DNA of 64,000 nucleotides from Campylobacter pinnipediorum subsp. pinnipediorum (GTDB taxonomy: Bacteria; Campylobacterota; Campylobacteria; Campylobacterales; Campylobacteraceae). Position 1 is the first letter of the stretch, and every line of letters begins with the position of its first letter. A model generated the notes under the pieces. That model made no database searches and had not been told where the DNA came from. It saw only the letters and a list, made by a program, of their open reading frames with translations. Of the stretch, positions 1 through 7,556 are shown piece after piece. The stretch covers positions 992,001 to 1,056,000 of the forward strand of contig NZ_CP012546.1 of NCBI RefSeq assembly GCF_002021925.1. The letters are read 5' to 3'. The position numbers were made by a program, and so were the translations under genes.

Positions 1-378
1 ATAATAAGTTGTAGCTATATCACTAATACCACCAAATCCCATAATTGTATTTGCTAAAAATCTAAGTGTTTCATCCTTAGCATTACCAAATTTAAATTGC
101 AAGATATTATTTACAAAACGGATTGGAAAAAGTAAATTATCAAAAAAATTGCCTATAGCAGTTCTTCCTTGTTCTGGAACAACAACCTTATATCCATAAA
201 CCACAGGATCAAAAATATTTAGGTAAATAAAATCATTTACATTTGTCATAACCCTATTATAACCACTTAGCGGATCAAATACTACTTGCTTATCATCAGA
301 AAATTCGTTATCAAAATCATCAAAATCATCAGAAAACGACAAGCTAAATGTAATAAGAATGGCAAAAAATATTTTCAT
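1..378 (-). CDS. mlaA: MlaA/VacJ-family protein (3' end outside window)
   Basis: This is the N-terminal 126 codons of a protein that continues beyond the left edge. It starts at the ATG at 378 and reads MKIFFAILITFSLSFS, a signal peptide, followed by an acidic stretch and then DPLSGYNRVMTNVNDFIY, NLLFPIRFVNN and GFGGISDIA. These match the MlaA family, the outer-membrane component that helps return misplaced phospholipids from the outer leaflet to the inner membrane through the Mla pathway. No lipobox cysteine is visible after the signal peptide, so this may be a soluble or differently anchored periplasmic form rather than the classic lipoprotein. Family assignment is from motif recognition; the C-terminal half cannot be judged. 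Confidence 0.85.
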   Translation of the reverse strand, partial: MKIFFAILITFSLSFSDDFDDFDNEFSDDKQVVFDPLSGYNRVMTNVNDFIYLNIFDPVVYGYKVVVPEQGRTAIGNFFDNLLFPIRFVNNILQFKFGNAKDETLRFLANTIMGFGGISDIATTYY

Positions 379-437
379 AAAATCTCCAAAAAAATTATAA
401 TCTATTATTATAGCTTATTTTACATTTTTTAATTCTT

Positions 438-1169
438 TTAAATCTTTAAAACATATCTTCTGACAAGTAAATGTGTTAAAAATATTACAAAGAATAATTG
501 AAAAAACAATCCTAAAATAGGGATTAAACAGACAGCGTAAAACGCAAGACAAGATAGTATAAATAAAAATCCACCATTTTCCAAATAAGCTATTTTAAAT
601 TTAATCTCATTTAGTATGTTTGAGCCAACATCAATAAGTAAAAATTTATAATAAAGATAAAAAAACGGCACACTTATAATAATAAAATTGACAAATGGCA
701 AAAACAAAAATGGTAAACAAGCAATAAAAATAAAGATAAATTTAATCAAAATAGCACACATACTTTTTGTTATAAACATAAAGTTAATTGGATTTTTTAC
801 ATCTATATTATAATGCCTTAAGTTTATCTCTTTAACAACAATTGGTGTCAAAAAACCAACAATTATTAAAGATGAAAAAACACTAGCCACTAACACAAAA
901 TAAGCAACCAAAACATATATGATTGAATAAAAGGTCCACTTAAACAAAACACCTTCCGTTATGGCTTGAAAAAAACTATACTTATTTAAATCAAAATATT
1001 CATATCCCCATCCTGACAATGTGTCTATAATAAACTCAGTTAAATTCACACTCGCAAAATAAGCAGAAAAGCCAAAAACAAGGACACTAAGCAAAAATGG
1101 CAAAACAGAAAGGAGCATTATCTTCTTACTCCAAAAATCAGCAAAGCTAAGTCTAAAAATATCTATCAT
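438..1169 (-). CDS. EI24/CysZ-like integral membrane protein
   Basis: A 243-residue protein with about six hydrophobic segments, near residues 15-40, 80-110, 130-165, 160-180 and 200-235. It opens with MIDIFRLSFADFWSKKIM, typical of EI24-domain proteins in epsilonproteobacteria. The family includes CysZ-type permeases, but no substrate can be assigned from sequence. Its start overlaps the stop of dut by four bases, so the two genes are probably translated from one message. I recall the same pairing of dut with an integral membrane protein in C. jejuni. Confidence is high that it is a real membrane protein and moderate for the domain name. Confidence 0.75.
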   Translation of the reverse strand: MIDIFRLSFADFWSKKIMLLSVLPFLLSVLVFGFSAYFASVNLTEFIIDTLSGWGYEYFDLNKYSFFQAITEGVLFKWTFYSIIYVLVAYFVLVASVFSSLIIVGFLTPIVVKEINLRHYNIDVKNPINFMFITKSMCAILIKFIFIFIACLPFLFLPFVNFIIISVPFFYLYYKFLLIDVGSNILNEIKFKIAYLENGGFLFILSCLAFYAVCLIPILGLFFQLFFVIFLTHLLVRRYVLKI

Positions 1170-1861
1170 TTTATTTTTGCATATTCTTTTTGTAATGCAT
1201 CATAAATCTCATCAGTGTTTATTATACCAAGCTTTATAATTTCACTCATTACGACATTATCTTCACGGTTATTCCATATTTTTTTATAAGTTCCCTCTTT
1301 ATATCCATTATCTTGTCTAAATTTATTTAAGACATTTTTTGCAACATAACATTCATATAAAGATTCTAAATTTACTCCGCATTTTAAGGCGACTACAAAA
1401 TACTTCTTTAAAATATCAAACATATCATACTCAAAACTACTACATTCATTTATAAGTCTTTCTATATCGTTTATTATCTCATATATGCTTTCGTTTTTTA
1501 CATTATAAGCCTCTTTACAAAAATCATCAAAACCACTAGAAAAAACTATATCATTGCAAAGTTTTTCTATATCACCCAAGCCTTTTATATGGTATTGTTC
1601 AAGCATTAAGCTCATTATAAAATGCCAAATATCAACAACTTCTACTCTTAAATTTTCTTCATCTGTTTGAGATGATATATCTTTCCAATGTTTCCAAGCA
1701 AAGCTATCTATAAGCTCAGCACACTCCATATATATACATCTTCGCCAACTTATAATCTTATTTTTATTTGTATAGCCATTTTCCCATCCAAGACCATTGG
1801 TATCATCATTTAGCTTTTGTTGCATTTTTATCATATTAAAAATCAATTCTTTTGTTTGCAT
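1166..1861 (-). CDS. dut: Dimeric (all-alpha) dUTP diphosphatase
   Basis: This 231-residue protein belongs to the all-alpha NTP pyrophosphatase (MazG-like) dUTPases, not the trimeric beta type. The metal-binding acidic residues lie in YMECAELIDSFAWKHWKD (E46, E49) and VEVVDIWHF (E74, D77), in the order expected for the dimeric family. It hydrolyses dUTP to dUMP and pyrophosphate, keeping uracil out of DNA and supplying dUMP for thymidylate synthesis. It is the first gene of a short minus-strand operon with the EI24-type protein (4-nt overlap). An AAAGGATAG ribosome site precedes the ATG at 1861. Confidence 0.9.
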   Translation of the reverse strand: MQTKELIFNMIKMQQKLNDDTNGLGWENGYTNKNKIISWRRCIYMECAELIDSFAWKHWKDISSQTDEENLRVEVVDIWHFIMSLMLEQYHIKGLGDIEKLCNDIVFSSGFDDFCKEAYNVKNESIYEIINDIERLINECSSFEYDMFDILKKYFVVALKCGVNLESLYECYVAKNVLNKFRQDNGYKEGTYKKIWNNREDNVVMSEIIKLGIINTDEIYDALQKEYAKIK

Positions 1862-1982
1862 ATTTATCTATCCTTTCAATTTTAAGCCCAATTTTATCAA
1901 AATAAAGTAAAAAATTGATATAAATCATTTATTTTTTAAAGCATATAAGTATAATAAGGCAAATTTTATTCAAGGAGAAAAA

Positions 1983-2171
1983 ATGAGAGAAAATGATTTA
2001 GTAGTGTGTAATGTTTGTGGAATCAAAAGCACAGAAGATGAAAACGCTGTATTTGTAAGAGCACATAAAAATAAAGAAGAGGTTGATATATGCACTAACT
2101 GCATTCCTAGTGTTATTCATGGTTCTGGGAATGTAGTTAGGTCAAACGAACAAACAAAAGCTGATTTGTAA
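1983..2171 (+). CDS. Small protein with two CxxC pairs (putative zinc ribbon)
   Basis: A 62-residue protein with CNVCG near the N-terminus (C9, C12) and CTNC (C37, C40), a spacing that suits one structural zinc site. A strong ribosome site, AAGGAG, lies six bases before the ATG. It stands alone on the plus strand between divergent dut and a convergent neighbour, so it has its own promoter. I do not recognise a function. Small treble-clef or ribbon proteins of this size are often nucleic-acid or protein adaptors, but nothing here shows that directly. Confidence 0.75.
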   Translation: MRENDLVVCNVCGIKSTEDENAVFVRAHKNKEEVDICTNCIPSVIHGSGNVVRSNEQTKADL

Positions 2172-2178
2172 GATAAAA

Positions 2179-2694
2179 CTAGACATAAAACGAGAATTTA
2201 TTTGTCTTATCAAGTAAATTCTCAAATAATTTTTGTGTTTTTATAAGTAAATCTCTACTAGCTTTATTTTTTGCCAATAAATCATCAAAAGCTTTAAGAG
2301 TGCTATCTGCGATAAGATTTGAATGATTTAAATCTCTGGCTTCTGGGAGTTTTTGCTTCATTGAATTTGCTAGGTTTGCTATTTCTTGATTTGAAAAATT
2401 CATACCCTCGTTTACATTTTTCATAAATTCATCTATTTTTGGCGAAATTTCTTCCAATGCCTTTTTTATCTCAGCCATATCATTTGCATCTAATCCATCA
2501 CCGACATAAGAAAATTCATATCCGTATTCGTGTTTTAGGCTAAGAGATGTAAAGCTTGTATTTCCATCTGTTGCATTTTTATACTCTATATTTTTATTAT
2601 CATACATTGCAAGATTTATCTTATCTCCGGAGCTTGTTTTGAAAGAAAAGTCAAAAGAGTTAAAATTTGATTGTGAATATAATTTAGTTTGCAT
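2179..2694 (-). CDS. Probable flagellar co-expressed protein (CiaI/Cj1450-like by position)
   Basis: A 171-residue, mostly hydrophilic and helical protein with no signal peptide or membrane segment. The assignment rests on two things. It is preceded by a near-perfect sigma-28 promoter, so it should be expressed with late flagellar genes. It also sits next to dut and the EI24-type gene, where I recall C. jejuni having Cj1450 (CiaI), a FliA-dependent gene linked to host-cell interaction through the flagellar export apparatus. I see no Walker A motif despite the ATP/GTP-binding label sometimes used for that family. Homology to CiaI is inference from synteny and regulation, not from a motif. Confidence 0.5.
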   Translation of the reverse strand: MQTKLYSQSNFNSFDFSFKTSSGDKINLAMYDNKNIEYKNATDGNTSFTSLSLKHEYGYEFSYVGDGLDANDMAEIKKALEEISPKIDEFMKNVNEGMNFSNQEIANLANSMKQKLPEARDLNHSNLIADSTLKAFDDLLAKNKASRDLLIKTQKLFENLLDKTNKFSFYV

Positions 2695-2721
2695 ATTATT
2701 CCTTGAAAATATTTTATATAC

Positions 2722-2747
2722 ATATCGGCAAAAAATTTATATTTTTA
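2722..2747 (-). promoter_or_regulatory. Sigma-28 (FliA) promoter for the gene at 2179-2694
   Basis: On the minus strand the sequence reads TAAAAAT (2747-2741), an 11-nt spacer, then GCCGATAT (2729-2722), about 28 bases before the start codon. This fits the Campylobacter/Helicobacter FliA consensus (TAAA..., about 11 nt, then GCCGATAA). The -35 box lies inside the left copy of the 61-bp direct repeat. Confidence 0.8.
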
Positions 2748-2796
2748 AGGCTTCAAAAATTAAAATTATAAAAAAGGATGAAAATGTGTTGTTTTG
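2736..2796. repeat. Left copy of 61-bp imperfect direct repeat flanking the acyl-transfer cassette
   Basis: Positions 2736-2796 match 6696-6756 at 57 of 61 positions with no gaps, at a constant offset of 3960. The copy includes a ribosome site and the codons ATG TGT TGT TTT. After the repeat ends, the left copy encodes only MCCFDKQYKVKH and then a stop, whereas the right copy runs into an intact membrane-protein gene. The left copy is therefore a truncated duplicate of the start of that gene. Confidence 0.9.
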
Positions 2797-2829
2797 ATAA
2801 ACAATATAAAGTCAAACATTAATATTAAT

Positions 2830-3609
2830 TTATAGATTAAAATAGTTTTCATCTTTTTTCAAAATATCAACAAAAAGATTTAAATTTTTTCTAGCATCTA
2901 TAACGCATATGTTAGAACCAGCAAATTTTGAACTTTTCAATATATCGTTTTCTTCTAAAACCTTTACTCTTTTGCGCCTATCCGGTTTAGGATCTATGGT
3001 TAAATCCCTAACATAGTAATTTATACTTTTATCTTTACAATTTCCATCGTTGTCTATCATTATTCCGGTAAAAGTTTTAAAATATCTATACCTTACCTTT
3101 AAATATTGTTCTATATACATATTAAACGAATAGCCCTCTTCTTTTAAGCCAAACATAACAATTTTACCATTATTTTTAACTAAAATATCATAAGGGCTAT
3201 TTTTACCAAAACAGCTATCTGTAGTTTTTAAAAATTCGTAGGATTTATCTCCATAAACAGCAAAAGAAAATATAGGATCATCTGTCCTATATACCCCTTT
3301 TAATTTTCTAAAGAATTCGCCTAAAATACCAACTTTACTTTTTGATTTTTCTTTATCATAAATATCTCCATCACAAAAACTATATGTAAAAGTGGGCATC
3401 ATAACAATTCCTTCTTTTCCAACAATATCAAAAAAAACTTTACATATATTTGACAATAATTTATCGTAATCTATTAATGCTCTTCCAAACTCAAAAATAC
3501 TACTGTGAATACAAATATAATCCCCTCTTTTTATCCCTAGATTATACAAACATTCTAATAAATCTTTATCGGAGAATTTTTTACCATTATGTATAAAAAG
3601 TTCGTTCAT
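2830..3609 (-). CDS. AAC(3)-family N-acyltransferase homologue
   Basis: A 259-residue protein related to aminoglycoside 3-N-acetyltransferases, a family that in cell-surface clusters usually acylates amino sugars rather than drugs. Family signatures are YICIHSSIFEFG, VMMPTFTYSFC, RTDDPIFSFAVYG, SCFGKNSPYDIL and KIVMFGL. Where many members have a His-Pro pair and a later His before a Tyr/Val-x-Glu motif, this protein has Asp-Pro and NMYIEQ, so a catalytic histidine may be missing or replaced. It overlaps the acyl-carrier-protein gene by four bases, suggesting that the acyl donor is an ACP thioester. It is the last gene of the four-gene cassette. Antibiotic resistance is unlikely from context. 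Confidence 0.75.
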   Translation of the reverse strand: MNELFIHNGKKFSDKDLLECLYNLGIKRGDYICIHSSIFEFGRALIDYDKLLSNICKVFFDIVGKEGIVMMPTFTYSFCDGDIYDKEKSKSKVGILGEFFRKLKGVYRTDDPIFSFAVYGDKSYEFLKTTDSCFGKNSPYDILVKNNGKIVMFGLKEEGYSFNMYIEQYLKVRYRYFKTFTGIMIDNDGNCKDKSINYYVRDLTIDPKPDRRKRVKVLEENDILKSSKFAGSNICVIDARKNLNLFVDILKKDENYFNL

Positions 3610-3836
3610 TGTTCGTTCATTGCTTCTTTGATCATATTTTCTATCTTATCAAAACTTTCAAAATTTTCTATTTTAATAAATTTTGAGTCAAGAGGTTTTC
3701 CTATAATTGTGTCTATCTCTACTATTATCTTCATAATATCTATAGAGTCTAAAATACCAGATGTAATCATATTTTTAGCCGTTACATCTATGTTTGGTTT
3801 TCCTATTTTTTCAAAAATCCTTTTTAAATGATTCAT
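3606..3836 (-). CDS. Acyl carrier protein (peptidyl/acyl carrier)
   Basis: A 76-residue carrier protein with the phosphopantetheine attachment site in GILDSIDIMKI, the acceptor serine being S31. The helical pattern and the conserved hydrophobic residues around Asp-Ser fit an ACP/PCP. It differs from the fatty-acid AcpP, which usually reads GADSLD, and so looks dedicated to a pathway. Its start lies inside the 3' end of the adenylation-enzyme gene and its stop overlaps the acyltransferase start. This tight coupling suggests the ligase loads this carrier and the AAC(3)-like enzyme unloads it. Confidence 0.88.
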   Translation of the reverse strand: MNHLKRIFEKIGKPNIDVTAKNMITSGILDSIDIMKIIVEIDTIIGKPLDSKFIKIENFESFDKIENMIKEAMNEQ

Positions 3837-5328
3837 ATATTTTCACCAATCCTTTTCTGTCTATCTTACCATTGGCATTTAATGGCATTGTTTTTAATTT
3901 TATAAATTTATCAGGCATCATATAATTTATAAGCTTATTTGATAGTAGTTGTTTGATTTTCATCTCATTCATACTTGATATATAAAAACAAATTAGCTTT
4001 TCTTTAAAAATACAAGCAGCAGAATTAATACCTTCTATAGATAAACATGTATTTTCTATTTCTTCTAATTCTATTCTATGACCTGCGATTTTAATTTGAT
4101 TGTCAAGTCTTCCAATGCATACAAGCTCCATATTTTTATTATAAAATCCAATATCTCCTGTTTTATAAATTTTTTCTTCATATAATTTATTATATGGATT
4201 TTGTATAAAACGCTTATTTGTTTCGCATTGATTGGCATAGTATCCATATGAAATCGAGCTTCCTCTAACACATATTTCTCCTTTTTTGCCAATATCTTGA
4301 TTGTTTATTATTTTACCATCAGCATTTAGCAATAAAATATCAAAATTTCTTCTTGCTTTACCTATAGGAATAATATCATCATCGTTAAATTTCCTATTTA
4401 TTACAAAGTAAGCACAATTACTTGTGATTTCTGTTGGTCCATACAAATTTACAAACTTAGCATTTGGAAATTTGTTAATCCATGCATTAAATTGTTTTGT
4501 TTGAATTATCTCACCTCCGGAAAATATCTTCTTCAGATCTGGCAAATCATATTTATACAATGCTCCTGAATTAGATATTATAGAAAATACCGAAGGAACT
4601 AGGTTTATTGTTGTGATACCATGCTGTTTCCAATATGATAACAAAGTATCTGGAAAAATAGACATAAAAGAATCCAATAAATGTATAGTAGCTCCAACCT
4701 TAATACCTGAAAATATATCAAATATAGATTTGTCTGCATATAAGTTAGCACTATTAGAAATAACATCTTTTTCATTAAACTCAAAAGTGCTACACACCCA
4801 CTCTATATACTCTATTGCATTTTTGTGAGGTATACAGACTCCTTTTGGCTCCCCTGTCGTACCTGATGTAAATAAAACATATAATAAATCCGTATCTATC
4901 ACTTCATTTTCTGCAATTTTAAGCATTTTGTCATTTATTAAAAAACTATCAAAATCTTCACAATAAATTGTTTCTATATCCAAAAAATTAAAATCAAACT
5001 TTTTACTTGTTATTAATAGTTTCGGTTTTAATGTTTTAACTATTTTTTTTATACGATCTTCTGGATTTTTAATATCTAATACACAATAAAAATTGCCACT
5101 TCTTGCTGTTGCAAACATACTTCCTATACAATCTATTCCTTTTGGCAATAAGATCAATATAGGCATCTTTTTAAGGTTAAAGCTTAAAATTTTGCTTGCT
5201 ATTTTTGAGGTTAATAGATCAAATTCAGCATAAGTTATATATTTATCTTTGTCAAAAAAAAGTATTTTATCTTTGAAATTAGGTAATGAATTTTCTAAGA
5301 AATTATATATATTAACTTCTTTCAACAT
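3811..5328 (-). CDS. AMP-forming adenylation enzyme (DltA-like amino-acid/acyl ligase)
   Basis: A 505-residue ANL-superfamily enzyme with all core motifs in order: FTSGTTGEPKGVCIPH (A3), NLYGPTEIT (A5), YKTGDIGF (A7), GRLDNQIKIAGHRIELEEIE (A8) and the catalytic lysine in NANGKIDRKGL (A10). The length and the A8 wording resemble D-alanine:carrier ligases and stand-alone adenylation domains more than acetyl-CoA synthetases. It should activate an amino acid or small carboxylic acid as the adenylate and transfer it to the neighbouring carrier protein. It overlaps the genes on both sides (7 nt and 26 nt). The substrate cannot be read with confidence. Confidence 0.88.
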   Translation of the reverse strand: MLKEVNIYNFLENSLPNFKDKILFFDKDKYITYAEFDLLTSKIASKILSFNLKKMPILILLPKGIDCIGSMFATARSGNFYCVLDIKNPEDRIKKIVKTLKPKLLITSKKFDFNFLDIETIYCEDFDSFLINDKMLKIAENEVIDTDLLYVLFTSGTTGEPKGVCIPHKNAIEYIEWVCSTFEFNEKDVISNSANLYADKSIFDIFSGIKVGATIHLLDSFMSIFPDTLLSYWKQHGITTINLVPSVFSIISNSGALYKYDLPDLKKIFSGGEIIQTKQFNAWINKFPNAKFVNLYGPTEITSNCAYFVINRKFNDDDIIPIGKARRNFDILLLNADGKIINNQDIGKKGEICVRGSSISYGYYANQCETNKRFIQNPYNKLYEEKIYKTGDIGFYNKNMELVCIGRLDNQIKIAGHRIELEEIENTCLSIEGINSAACIFKEKLICFYISSMNEMKIKQLLSNKLINYMMPDKFIKLKTMPLNANGKIDRKGLVKIYESFKKDF

Positions 5329-6605
5329 ACTTCCCTTATAAGATTATTTTGTTTTAGTTGTTCTATAATTTCTCTTATTTTATATGCTTTAACTCCTATC
5401 CTATCAGCAATATCAATGCAATCATTTTTGCCATTACAAAATGATAAAAATTTTTTATATATGTATTCATTCTTATTTTCTGTATTAGAATTTAAGGTAG
5501 GGTATAACCCATATTTGCCAAGATGTGGTTCACAAAAAGTAGTCGTTATATATTTTTTATTTATTTCAATGGTTTCAACAATTTCTTTCATAGCTTCTAG
5601 GCTATTTTTTAAAGCATTTTCGCTTACAAAATCCAAATTATCAAGTGAAGTATGATATTGTTTAAAATTTCCGTATTTTGTTCTACATATCCCACAAACT
5701 GGTAAATCAACAAGAGGACTGCAATATTGTCTTTCATCGCTTCCAGCTTCATTGAAATCAAATTCTTTAAAATTATTTTTGTCTTTTAATACATGAAAAG
5801 CTACCTTATCAGCCATAGTCTCTTTATCTGGAGAGTGTATTAATGAATAATTCATATTATCTCCCATACAAGTTAAAACAAAACCAGCCTTTGTATTATT
5901 TTTTAAATTAGATAAATTTTGATTTATATATACTATAGAACCTATAGTTTCTGGAACAAAGACAAATCTATAATTATAAGATAATCCTTTAATATTATTT
6001 AGTTTTTTTATCCACTTTAACAACTCAACAGCAACTACAACACCACTTATAGAATCATTAGCCAATGATGGATGACAAATATATGTAGAAATCAATATTT
6101 CATCTTTTATTGATTTATTTTTGCTATTTAAAACGTATTCTGCGTATACCAAAGAACCATTTTTATTGTATTGAGAATCCACAAAAACTTTATAAATGCC
6201 TGGCTTTAATTGATTTCTTTCTTTTTGAGATATACAAAAACCCCATCTTTTTTTATAATAACTTGTTACATAAGGTATAGCTTCTTCTATTTCTGGTAAG
6301 GAGTATAGGTTTTGTTGTAGTTCATTTAAAGAAATATATTTATTTATAGGCTGAGAATAATTTAAAACATGCAAATTATTCTCCTTAAAATCACATATTT
6401 TTTTTCCATCTGGAGTTATTATATATGCTTCGTTTATATTCCATTCATCTGGCACAACCCAGTCAAAAACTTTGGTTCCACTTTTAATTTTATACAATTT
6501 TAATTCATTATTAAGTTCTTTGTTTATTATTTCCAAGCTTTCAACTACACCTTTACCTGTAATTGAACGTGATATTGGAAATAATTTTTTGATTAATTCA
6601 TACAT
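5322..6605 (-). CDS. DUF4910 aminopeptidase-like protein with C-terminal winged helix
   Basis: A 427-residue protein of the DUF4910/DUF2172 group, a zinc-peptidase (M28-like) fold often found in surface-polysaccharide and natural-product clusters. It starts with LFPISRSITGKGV, the usual family opening. Likely metal ligands are H178 and D184 in YICHPSLANDSISG, E219 in VFVPETIG, and later D/H residues in NEAGSDERQY and KQYHTSLDN. The last 70 residues (CNGKNDCIDIADRIGVKAYKIREII) look like the winged-helix tail seen in this family. No signal peptide is present, so it acts in the cytoplasm. It is the first gene of the cassette and has its own promoter. Whether it hydrolyses or forms an amide bond is unknown. 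Confidence 0.82.
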   Translation of the reverse strand: MYELIKKLFPISRSITGKGVVESLEIINKELNNELKLYKIKSGTKVFDWVVPDEWNINEAYIITPDGKKICDFKENNLHVLNYSQPINKYISLNELQQNLYSLPEIEEAIPYVTSYYKKRWGFCISQKERNQLKPGIYKVFVDSQYNKNGSLVYAEYVLNSKNKSIKDEILISTYICHPSLANDSISGVVVAVELLKWIKKLNNIKGLSYNYRFVFVPETIGSIVYINQNLSNLKNNTKAGFVLTCMGDNMNYSLIHSPDKETMADKVAFHVLKDKNNFKEFDFNEAGSDERQYCSPLVDLPVCGICRTKYGNFKQYHTSLDNLDFVSENALKNSLEAMKEIVETIEINKKYITTTFCEPHLGKYGLYPTLNSNTENKNEYIYKKFLSFCNGKNDCIDIADRIGVKAYKIREIIEQLKQNNLIREVC

Positions 6606-6641
6606 ATATCTTTGCTTTTATTTGGATTTATTAAATGCGTG

Positions 6642-6647
6642 ATTATA
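6642..6647 (-). promoter_or_regulatory. Probable -10 box of the acyl-transfer cassette
   Basis: On the minus strand the sequence reads AATGTATAATCACG about 37 bases upstream of the DUF4910 start, giving a perfect TATAAT. Campylobacter vegetative promoters often have only a recognisable -10, so the absence of a clear TTGACA is not a concern. Confidence 0.55.
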
Positions 6648-6695
6648 CATTAAAAACGTTTTTTTTTGAAATTTTGCAATTTTTTATAAAATTAC

Positions 6696-6756
6696 TTTAT
6701 ATTTTTAAGGATTCAAAAGTTAAAATTACAAAAAAGGATAAAAATGTGTTGTTTTG
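6696..6756. repeat. Right copy of 61-bp imperfect direct repeat
   Basis: This is the partner of 2736-2796, differing at 6711, 6719, 6729 and 6740. This copy is functional: it carries the ribosome site AAAAAGGA and the first codons of the intact gene at 6744. Confidence 0.9.
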
Positions 6757-7118
6757 GTGTTAGGGTTTTTTTGCTATTTTTTATAACTATTATGAGTTTT
6801 GTATCACATAAATTTTATAATCAAATTCCGGTAATTGGATACTATTTTATATTTGCAAATATAGTTTCTATGATTATTTTTTCACTATTTTTTAACAATA
6901 AACTTCCGACATTTGTAAAAAAAGGTGCCGTTCATTACTTTTCACTTATAGGTGGTGTTATTGGTTCGTTTTTAAGTATGATTTATTTTAAACAAATTTC
7001 AAAAAATAGTTTTTTCTTTATAGAGTGTTTTTTACTTACATTTTGGATAGTCCTTATAACCTTAACTGTAAAAAATTTAAATAATATAAATTTATTTTTG
7101 AATGGGTTTTTATCATGA
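6744..7118 (+). CDS. Small membrane protein, DUF1294-like
   Basis: A 124-residue protein with four hydrophobic segments. The stretch from NIVSMIIFSLFF through LIGGVIGSFLSMIYFKQISKNSFF resembles the DUF1294 pattern (Asn-rich start, GG-x-xG, then a Lys-x-x-F element), although the usual Lys of the K..A motif is weak. Function of the family is unknown. Its promoter region and first four codons are duplicated at 2736-2796 across the inserted cassette. The stop overlaps the next start by four bases, so it is coupled to the YhbP-like gene. Confidence 0.7.
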   Translation: MCCFGVRVFLLFFITIMSFVSHKFYNQIPVIGYYFIFANIVSMIIFSLFFNNKLPTFVKKGAVHYFSLIGGVIGSFLSMIYFKQISKNSFFFIECFLLTFWIVLITLTVKNLNNINLFLNGFLS

Positions 7119-7528
7119 TAGACAAAAAAATAATCAATTTTTTAAACTCACAACATCTATGTAGTATTAGTGTAGTTTTAAAAGATAGCACCCCACACTC
7201 ATTTTCTGCATTTTATGCATTTGATGAAAAAACAAACACTATAATCATAGCCAGCAATGATGACACATCTCATATACAAGCATTAAATTTTCACGATATA
7301 GTATCTGGAACAATGGCAAAAAACACACTTGTTGTAGCAAAAATACAAGGGATTCAGTTTAAGGGAAAGATGAGTTTTACTAACGATAAAAATGATATAT
7401 ACTTTAAAAATTTTCAATATGCAAAAATACTAAATCCAAAGCTATGGCAGATAAAACTATCTTGGATAAAATATACAGACAATACACTTGGTTTTGGGAA
7501 AAAAATTATCTGGCAAGATGAAAATTAA
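7115..7528 (+). CDS. YhbP/UPF0306-type flavin-binding split-barrel protein
   Basis: A 137-residue protein whose opening MIDKKIINFLNSQHLCSISVV and following strands with AFYAFDEKTNTIIIAS, DTSHIQAL and VAGT-like segments fit the pyridoxamine-phosphate-oxidase-like split barrel of the UPF0306 family. Such proteins usually bind FMN or haem as dimers, but the physiological reaction is not established. It overlaps the upstream DUF1294-like gene by four bases and ends in a bidirectional terminator shared with nspC. Confidence 0.7.
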   Translation: MIDKKIINFLNSQHLCSISVVLKDSTPHSFSAFYAFDEKTNTIIIASNDDTSHIQALNFHDIVSGTMAKNTLVVAKIQGIQFKGKMSFTNDKNDIYFKNFQYAKILNPKLWQIKLSWIKYTDNTLGFGKKIIWQDEN

Positions 7529-7547
7529 GGCTTTTAAAAAGCCTTAA
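7525..7547. terminator. Bidirectional terminator between the YhbP-like gene and nspC
   Basis: A symmetrical hairpin built on TTAAGGCTTTT and AAAAGCCTTAA sits just after the stop of the plus-strand gene and 10 bases before the end of the convergent nspC. A/T tracts on both sides let it serve either direction. Confidence 0.75.
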
Positions 7548-7556
7548 TAATAAATT

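Noticed and set aside
3589-3831. An 80-codon plus-strand frame opposite the acyl carrier protein
   Set aside because: Antisense shadow of the carrier-protein gene, rich in Ile/Ser as expected from reversed Lys/Asp codons.
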